Shown: piece by piece, positions 6,975 to 11,448 of the stretch
Numbering within the stretch: the stretch's first letter is position 1
How the letters are laid out: each line of letters starts with the position of its first letter
Translations under genes and position numbers: made by a program
NCBI GenBank assembly: GCA_017558425.1
Contig: JAFYVD010000001.1
Span: 1 to 11,448 of the forward strand
Direction of reading: 5' to 3'
Origin: Clostridia bacterium
GTDB lineage: Bacteria > Bacillota_A > Clostridia > RUG12999
Length of the DNA: 11,448 nucleotides
The notes under the pieces: model-generated
The model's input: only the letters and a program-made list of their open reading frames with translations
What the model was told of the DNA's origin: nothing
The model's database searches: none

Positions 6975-8627
6975 ATGGGTTTTTTCAGACCAAAACTTTT
7001 AACAGATTTAAGAAACTATTCGGGCAAACAGCTTGCAAGTGACTTTGTGGCAGGGCTGATTGTTGCAATAATTGCACTTCCGCTTTCTATCGCACTTGCG
7101 ATTGCATCGGGAGTTTCGCCCGAAAAAGGACTTTACACAGCGATAGTTGCAGGGTTTGTAATTGCCATGCTTGGCGGCAGTAAAGTAAACATTTCCGGTC
7201 CTACAGCGGCATTTGCAACCATTGTTGCGGGGATTGTGGCACAGCACGGCATCAGCGGACTTGCGATTGCAACCGTTATGGCAGGTGCTATGCTTATCAT
7301 AATGGGCGTTTGCCGCCTTGGTGTGCTGATAAAATACATACCTTACACAATTACAACGGGTTTCACATCGGGTATTGCGCTGACAATTGTAATAGGTCAG
7401 CTGAAAGACTTTTTCGGACTCACATTCCCGGCGGGAACTCACGCTGTGGAAACTATGGAAAAGCTTTCTGCGGTTGCAGAATCTTTTTCAACTATGAACG
7501 TAGCAAGCTTTTTGGTGGGACTTGGTGCGTTGGTGATTCTGGCTGTATGGCCGAAAATCAGCAAAAAAATCCCCGGTTCGCTTATTGTGGTAATTCTGGG
7601 CGTTATTGTTGTAAAACTCTTTAAACTGAACGTAAATACAATCGGAGACTTGTATGAAATTTCCCGTACACTTCCCACATTTGCACTTCCGGAATTCAGC
7701 TTTGCGGCTGTTCGTCAGCTTCTTCCCAGTGCATTTACAATCGCAATCCTTGCAGCGATAGAATCACTGCTGTCCTGCGTGGTGTCCGATGGAATGATTG
7801 GTGACAGACACGATTCCAATACCGAGCTTATCGCTCAGGGTGCGGGCAACATCTGTTCGGGTCTTTTTGGAGGTATCCCTGCAACAGGTGCCATTGCAAG
7901 AACAGCTGCCAATGTTAAAAATGGCGGTAAAAGCCCCGTTTCGGGAATGGTTCACGCTGTGATTCTGCTTCTTATCCTTGTGGTTCTGATGCCTTATGCG
8001 GCTTGGATTCCGATGCCTGTTATTGCGGCAATTCTGTTTATGGTTGCGTATAATATGTGCGAATGGCGTCAGTTTGTGAAAATCTGCAAAACTGCACCAA
8101 AAAGCGACATTGCAGTGCTTATTCTCACATTTGTGCTCACGGTAGTGTTTGACCTTGTTGTTGCCATCGAAATCGGACTTTTAGTTGCGATTATATTGTT
8201 TATGAAACGTATGGCGGACGTTACACACATTCGCCCCTGGACAGATACTGACGAAAAAGTGGCAGACGATAACGGCAGACTGAAGAAAATTCCTCCCAAA
8301 ACACAGGTTTATGAAATCAACGGTCCTATGTTCTTTGCAACATCTGACAAAATCGCTTCAATTCCCGTGAAGGAAGGGGTTAAAGTAATCATTTTCCGAA
8401 TGAGAAATATTCCGGCACTGGATATTTCGGCGTTGCAATCTTTGTTGGATGTGTTTGCACTTTGCAAAAAGAAGGGTATCAGAGTAATTTTCTCTCACGT
8501 TAATGACCAGCCTATGTCGGTAATGAAAAAATCAGAGTTTTATGATGTTGTGGGAGCGGAAAATTTCCTGCCCAACATTGACGAAGCACTTGCGTTTGCA
8601 GAGAAAATCTGTGCGGAGGTAAAATAA
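6975..8627 (+). CDS. SulP family anion transporter with STAS domain
   Basis: A 550-residue SulP (SLC26-like) secondary transporter of the cytoplasmic membrane; bacterial members move sulfate, bicarbonate or dicarboxylates. Domain order is normal: a membrane domain (about 20-412) with ALPLSIALAIASGVSPEKGL (34-53), NISGPTAAF (72-80), TTGFTSGIALTIVIGQLKDF (127-146), the AAIESLL helix (E263), DRHDSNTEL (277-285) and GLFGGIPATGAIARTAAN (296-313). A cytosolic STAS domain (about 441-549) carries RMRNIPALDISAL (475-487), with S485 in the DxS position typical of STAS domains. It begins 6 bp after the hydrolase gene; the AGGAAGGA at 6953-6960 lies 14 nt from the ATG, rather far. The stop overlaps the next start (TAATG). 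Family assignment is secure, but the substrate (sulfate, bicarbonate or an organic anion) cannot be decided here, and no sulfate-assimilation or carbonic anhydrase gene is nearby. Confidence 0.95.
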   Translation: MGFFRPKLLTDLRNYSGKQLASDFVAGLIVAIIALPLSIALAIASGVSPEKGLYTAIVAGFVIAMLGGSKVNISGPTAAFATIVAGIVAQHGISGLAIATVMAGAMLIIMGVCRLGVLIKYIPYTITTGFTSGIALTIVIGQLKDFFGLTFPAGTHAVETMEKLSAVAESFSTMNVASFLVGLGALVILAVWPKISKKIPGSLIVVILGVIVVKLFKLNVNTIGDLYEISRTLPTFALPEFSFAAVRQLLPSAFTIAILAAIESLLSCVVSDGMIGDRHDSNTELIAQGAGNICSGLFGGIPATGAIARTAANVKNGGKSPVSGMVHAVILLLILVVLMPYAAWIPMPVIAAILFMVAYNMCEWRQFVKICKTAPKSDIAVLILTFVLTVVFDLVVAIEIGLLVAIILFMKRMADVTHIRPWTDTDEKVADDNGRLKKIPPKTQVYEINGPMFFATSDKIASIPVKEGVKVIIFRMRNIPALDISALQSLLDVFALCKKKGIRVIFSHVNDQPMSVMKKSEFYDVVGAENFLPNIDEALAFAEKICAEVK

Positions 8628-9379
8628 TGATACACTCAATTCTGATAATCGGTCAATCCAATATGGCGGGCAGAGGGTTTGCGAATGAAGTTGAACCCAT
8701 AAAAAACAGCCGTATTCGTGTGCTTCGCAACGGAAGATGGTATTCCATGTACACTCCTGTGAATCCTGACAGGGTTACTTCGGGTGTAAACCTTGCCGAA
8801 AGCTTTGCCGACCTGTATTCCATAGAAAAAGACGTTGAAGTGGGGATAATTCCCTGTGCTGACGGCGGCACAAATCTTGACCAGTGGCAGGTGGGCGGAC
8901 TTTTGTTTGACCACGCTTGTTATCAAGCGGAACTTGCGTCAAGAACATCAACAATAGCGGCAGTTTTGTGGCATCAGGGCGAATCGGACTGTGCTGATGC
9001 GCTTTATCCGCATTATGAGGAAAAGCTGACGGTTATATTCAATGCTTTCCGCGAAAAACTCGGGCTTCACGATGTTCCCTTTATTGTGGGCGGACTTGGT
9101 GATTTCCTGGCGGATTACGAACATGGCGACATAAGCAAAAACTATAAGAAAGTGAACGAGTCGCTTAAAGCGGTTGCAAGCAAATTCCCGATGAGTGGAT
9201 TTGTTCCGGCGGAAGGACTTGGTGCCAACCCCGACAACCTTCATTTTTCGGCAAAAGCCCTTCGTGAATTTGGTGTCCGTTATTATGATGAGTTCAAAAA
9301 GCACGAGGACAAAAACAAAGTTTTTGTTGAAAAGAGCACTATGGACAGTGCAATAAGAACTGAAATTGAAAATCTGTAA
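8627..9379 (+). CDS. SGNH-type carbohydrate acetylesterase (sialate O-acetylesterase/CE6-like)
   Basis: A 250-residue esterase of the SASA/DUF303 type (sialate O-acetylesterase and CE6 acetyl-xylan esterase relatives). These enzymes remove O-acetyl groups from sugars. Seen: the nucleophile block IIGQSNMAGRG (7-17, S11), VLWHQGESD (113-121) and the catalytic dyad D-x-x-H as DNLHF (D203, H206). The nucleophile lies at residue 11 with no leader before it, so the protein is not exported by a signal peptide and should act in the cytoplasm. Translation starts at the ATG 8627-8629, sharing one base with the SulP stop codon, with GGAGG at 8615-8619. This indicates tight coupling to the transporter. 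A terminator follows 6 bp after the stop codon. The physiological substrate is unknown. Confidence 0.88.
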   Translation: MIHSILIIGQSNMAGRGFANEVEPIKNSRIRVLRNGRWYSMYTPVNPDRVTSGVNLAESFADLYSIEKDVEVGIIPCADGGTNLDQWQVGGLLFDHACYQAELASRTSTIAAVLWHQGESDCADALYPHYEEKLTVIFNAFREKLGLHDVPFIVGGLGDFLADYEHGDISKNYKKVNESLKAVASKFPMSGFVPAEGLGANPDNLHFSAKALREFGVRYYDEFKKHEDKNKVFVEKSTMDSAIRTEIENL

Positions 9380-9385
9380 TTCTTT

Positions 9386-9423
9386 AAAAAGCACTTTTTT
9401 CCAAATGGAAGAAAGTGCTTTTT
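9386..9423 (+). terminator. Rho-independent terminator after the esterase gene
   Basis: A 12-bp perfect outer stem, AAAAAGCACTTT (9386-9397) with AAAGTGCTTTTT (9412-9423), extends inward by five further pairs including one G-U. This gives a 17-bp stem with an AAAT tetraloop (9403-9406). The 3' arm ends in a T run that continues as TTTGTTT if the adjacent bases are counted. It is the first terminator seen downstream of yqfC, so it marks the likely end of the long rightward transcript. Confidence 0.92.
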
Positions 9424-9425
9424 GT

Positions 9426-9454
9426 TTGACTTTGAAACGAAAATATTGTATAAT
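9426..9454 (+). promoter_or_regulatory. Sigma-A promoter of the dipeptidase gene
   Basis: TTGACT (9426-9431) and TATAAT (9449-9454) are separated by exactly 17 bp, a near-consensus sigma-A promoter. It starts 3 bp after the upstream terminator. Transcription should begin near 9460-9461. That gives a leader of only about 16-17 nt, with the GGAGG ribosome binding site (9462-9466) almost at the 5' end of the RNA. Confidence 0.88.
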
Positions 9455-9476
9455 ATCCTGTGGAGGATTGATAAAA

Positions 9477-10910
9477 ATGACGAAACTTGAAGGATTAAAA
9501 CCTGAAAAGGTTTTTAAATATTTTGAAGAAATCAGTGCCATTCCGCGAGGTTCGGGCAATATGGCACACATCGCCGACTATTGTGAAAAGTTTGCGGAAA
9601 AGCTTTCGCTGAAATGTGTTCGTGATGTGGCGGATAATATCGTGATTTATAAACCGGGCACTGCAGGATACGAAAATTCTCAGCCGGTGATTTTGCAGGG
9701 ACATCTTGATATAGTTTGCCAGAAAGATGCTGACCGTGAAATTGATTTTGAAAAGGATGGTCTTGACCTTTTTGTTGACGGAGACTATGTTAAGGCAAGG
9801 GGCACAACACTTGGAGCCGACAACGGAATTGCCGTGGCAATGGTGCTGGCAATTTTAGACAGCGACGATATAGCTCATCCGCCCATTGAAGCTTTGTTTA
9901 CAACCGATGAGGAAATCGGTATGATAGGTGCATCGCAACTTGACGGAAGTCTTTTTAAAGGCAGAATGCTTATTAACATTGACTCGGAAGAACAGGACAA
10001 ACTGACCGTTTCTTGTGCAGGTGGAAGCGAATTTGAAATGAGCATCCCGTTTGAAAGGGAAAATCGCAAGGGGAGTAAAATTATTGTTTCCCTTTCGGGG
10101 CTTAAAGGAGGTCATTCGGGTATTGAGATTGACAAAGGCAGAATAAATGCAAGCGTGCTTGCGGGCAGAATTCTGCATAGCCTGAGTGAATTTGAAATAA
10201 TCTCGGTGACAGGCGGTGACAAGAGCAATGCTATCACAAATTGCTGCAAGCTTGAAATTTTGACCGATGATGCGGACAAAGCAGTGTCCCGGCTTGAAGA
10301 ATGTTATAAAATCGTTAAAAAAGAAATTGCAGACATTGAACCTGATTTTGAACTGATGATTGACAGGGGAGAAACGGGCGAATTTGAAACTGTCGGCAAA
10401 TCGGCAAGTGAAAAGCTGATGTATGCGATGCTGTTTATGCCCAACGGAGTCCAGGCTATGAGTGCCTCTATTGAAGGACTTGTTGAAACTTCGCTCAATC
10501 TCGGAATACTGAAAATCGAAGAAAATGAAATTAAAATGGTTTCGGCACTCAGGAGCAACAAACTTTCGGCACTTAATTACCTTGAAAAAAGATTGGCGGC
10601 ATTTGCGAAAATGCTTGGCGCACAGGTGAAAACCTACGGACATTATCCGCCATGGGAATATAAGGAAAATTCTGCACTTCAGGAAATTTATAAACAGTGT
10701 TTTGAAGAAAAATTCGGATATCAGCCAACGGTGGAGGCAATTCACGCAGGGCTTGAATGTGGCGTGCTTTCGGCAAAAATTCCCGGCCTTGATGCGATTT
10801 CAATCGGTCCGGAACTTGCAGATGTTCACACCACAAAAGAAAAATTGAACATTTCTTCCGCTAAAGAAATGTTCGAACTTGTTTGTGAACTGTTGGGGAA
10901 AATGAAATGA
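9477..10910 (+). CDS. pepD: Xaa-His dipeptidase / beta-alanyl-histidine dipeptidase (M20 family, PepD)
   Basis: A 477-residue cytosolic zinc aminoacyl-histidine dipeptidase of peptidase family M20 (PepD type), which cleaves dipeptides such as Xaa-His for amino-acid salvage. Catalytic blocks are complete: QGHLDIVCQK (H76, D78), GADNGIA (D115), TTDEEIGMIGA (E145, E146), NIDSEEQD (D169), GLKGGHSG (H213), HAGLECGV (423-430) and DVHTTKEKLN (H451). Length fits the family (about 480). The ATG at 9477 is chosen because GGAGG (9462-9466) and a strong promoter precede it. The frame is open back to 9366, but those 37 codons would run through the terminator and promoter. The gene stands alone, between its own promoter and terminator. 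No signal peptide is seen. Confidence 0.95.
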   Translation: MTKLEGLKPEKVFKYFEEISAIPRGSGNMAHIADYCEKFAEKLSLKCVRDVADNIVIYKPGTAGYENSQPVILQGHLDIVCQKDADREIDFEKDGLDLFVDGDYVKARGTTLGADNGIAVAMVLAILDSDDIAHPPIEALFTTDEEIGMIGASQLDGSLFKGRMLINIDSEEQDKLTVSCAGGSEFEMSIPFERENRKGSKIIVSLSGLKGGHSGIEIDKGRINASVLAGRILHSLSEFEIISVTGGDKSNAITNCCKLEILTDDADKAVSRLEECYKIVKKEIADIEPDFELMIDRGETGEFETVGKSASEKLMYAMLFMPNGVQAMSASIEGLVETSLNLGILKIEENEIKMVSALRSNKLSALNYLEKRLAAFAKMLGAQVKTYGHYPPWEYKENSALQEIYKQCFEEKFGYQPTVEAIHAGLECGVLSAKIPGLDAISIGPELADVHTTKEKLNISSAKEMFELVCELLGKMK

Positions 10911-10911
10911 T

Positions 10912-10946
10912 AAAAAAAGTCGCATTCGCCGAATGCGACTTTTTTT
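10912..10946 (+). terminator. Rho-independent terminator after pepD
   Basis: A perfect 16-bp stem: seven A plus GTCGCATTC (10912-10927) pairs with GAATGCGAC plus seven T (10931-10946) around a GCC loop. It begins right after the pepD stop codon. The A/T flanks make it able to act in both directions, although no leftward gene lies to its right. Confidence 0.95.
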
Positions 10947-11047
10947 GGGGATACAACCATTCAACTTTGTGACTGAAAAATCAACCATTGTTCCTGCAGG
11001 TATACAAACTGCACAAAATTATGTTACAAGTTTATTACAATTGACTA
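10947..11047. other. Intergenic spacer with no recognised feature
   Basis: About 100 bp between the pepD terminator and the next promoter. No convincing ORF with a ribosome binding site, RNA gene or repeat was seen. A TTGACT at 11041-11046 is 24 bp from the next TATAAT and so is not a properly spaced -35 element. Confidence 0.6.
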
Positions 11048-11076
11048 TTGTGAGTTTTCAAGGTTTTTGGTATAAT
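11048..11076 (+). promoter_or_regulatory. Extended -10 sigma-A promoter of the secreted-protein gene
   Basis: TTGTGA (11048-11053) lies 17 bp from a perfect TATAAT (11071-11076), which is preceded by TGG (11068-11070). This gives the TGnTATAAT extended -10 form. Transcription is expected to start around 11082-11083. It is the only good promoter between pepD and the last gene. Confidence 0.75.
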
Positions 11077-11082
11077 ATAAGT

Positions 11083-11345
11083 GTGTATTATATCCTGCCT
11101 ATTTGCAAAGCCTTTGTCGCAACCATTGGCGGGCGGGTTTATAATAAAAAAGCTTTTTTGATTCGTGTATTCGCAACTGCACGAATAAAAAAAGAGCGGG
11201 CAATGGTTTTTTGAAAAAAGGAATTCCGAAAAAACCAATTGCCGGACCGTTTTTGATTTGTTTGATGCCGGTCCGCAACGGCAAAGGGCAAAAGAAAACG
11301 CAATCTCATTGCCAAAAGGCAAAATAAAGAAAAGGAGAAAACAAA
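11083..11345 (+). promoter_or_regulatory. Long structured 5' leader with competing inverted repeats
   Basis: About 260 nt separate the predicted transcription start from the ATG. Visible stems are: CTTTTTTGATTCGTG (11153-11167) with 11180-11194, one mismatch; GGCAATGGTTTTTT (11199-11212) with 11229-11243, one bulge; CGGACCG (11243-11249) with CGGTCCG (11269-11275); and TTGCC (11309-11313) with GGCAA (11318-11322), ending 8 nt before the ribosome binding site AAAGGAG (11331-11337). GGCAA occurs four times and TTGCC twice, so alternative pairings are possible. None of the stems is followed by a T run as a terminator would be. I do not recognise a known riboswitch class; it could be a regulatory or mRNA-stabilising leader. 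Confidence 0.45.
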
Positions 11346-11448
11346 ATGAAAGCAAAGAAAATTTTGTCCCTCATCCTTGCAATCGCAATGATGGCGACAA
11401 TCTCTGTTTCTGCCGCTCAGTCCGAAGTTTATATCTATGAAGATTTCG
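11346..11448 (+). CDS. Secreted protein, N-terminal fragment (runs off right edge)
   Basis: The first 34 codons of a gene cut by the window end. ATG at 11346 follows AAAGGAG (11331-11337) at an 8-nt distance. The product begins with a textbook signal peptide: a basic start MKAKK, a hydrophobic core ILSLILAIAMMATIS (6-20), and VSA before a likely cleavage between residues 23 and 24. The mature part starts AQSEVYIYEDF. The protein should therefore be exported by the Sec pathway. Too little is present to assign a family. The strong promoter and structured leader suggest substantial expression or regulation. Confidence 0.8.
   Translation, partial: MKAKKILSLILAIAMMATISVSAAQSEVYIYEDF

Noticed and set aside
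9366..9476. Upstream extension of the dipeptidase frame by 37 codons
   Set aside because: It would run through the terminator hairpin and the promoter, and the extra residues do not resemble the PepD N-terminus; the ATG at 9477 has the ribosome binding site.
9855..10745. 296-codon open frame on the minus strand inside pepD
   Set aside because: It lies wholly opposite a well-conserved dipeptidase gene with all catalytic motifs; its translation shows no family signature and its openness follows from codon bias of the sense gene.
11041..11076. TTGACT (11041) paired with TATAAT (11071) as a promoter
   Set aside because: The spacing is 24 bp, too long for sigma-A; TTGTGA at 11048 gives 17 bp and is preferred.
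11199..11275. Leader hairpins as intrinsic terminators or attenuators
   Set aside because: The GC-rich stem (11243-11275) is not followed by a T run, and the T-rich stretch at 11249-11254 lies in its loop.
11258..11440. 60-codon plus-strand frame across the last leader and the secreted-protein start
   Set aside because: It has no ribosome binding site, is rich in K/R/Q/N as expected from A-rich leader DNA, and is out of frame with the gene that has a good site and a signal peptide.

Overview
The window looks like chromosomal DNA of an endospore-forming (or recently spore-forming) anaerobic Firmicute, most likely class Clostridia. The evidence is three mother-cell sporulation membrane or coat-associated genes (ylbJ, yqfC, yqfD), strong GGAGG-type ribosome binding sites, sigma-A promoters of the TTGACT-17-TATAAT type, and A/T-leaning coding sequence. 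Ten complete genes are seen, plus the 5' end of an eleventh. No tRNA, rRNA, CRISPR array, insertion sequence or phage gene was seen.

Layout. ylbJ lies on the minus strand (27-1103) and is divergent from everything else. Rightward from 1196 comes a tightly packed gene string: yqfC, yqfD, phoH, ybeY (to 4135). This is the conserved sporulation/RNA-maturation block known from Bacillus and Clostridia, but pgpH (yqfF) is missing between phoH and ybeY, and dgkA/cdd/era do not follow ybeY. Instead the string runs without any visible terminator into an accessory cassette: two tandem paralogous class-C beta-lactamase-fold serine hydrolases (4119-5537 and 5568-6968), a SulP anion transporter with a STAS domain (6975-8627) and an SGNH-type carbohydrate esterase (8627-9379). 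A 17-bp-stem terminator closes it at 9386-9423.

A near-consensus sigma-A promoter abuts that terminator and drives a monocistronic Xaa-His dipeptidase gene (pepD-like, 9477-10910). That gene ends in a second perfect hairpin terminator (10912-10946). The last 435 bp without a complete gene hold this terminator, an extended -10 promoter (11048-11076) and a leader of about 260 nt rich in competing inverted repeats. The leader is followed by the first 34 codons of a secreted protein that runs off the right edge.

How the genes may work together. YlbJ, YqfC and YqfD are mother-cell sporulation proteins. PhoH and YbeY belong to RNA metabolism and ribosome maturation. The cassette genes have no visible export signals on their three hydrolases, so they probably act in the cytoplasm. 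With the SulP carrier between them they could form a small uptake-and-deacylation unit for an anionic or acylated compound. That functional link is inference from gene order only.
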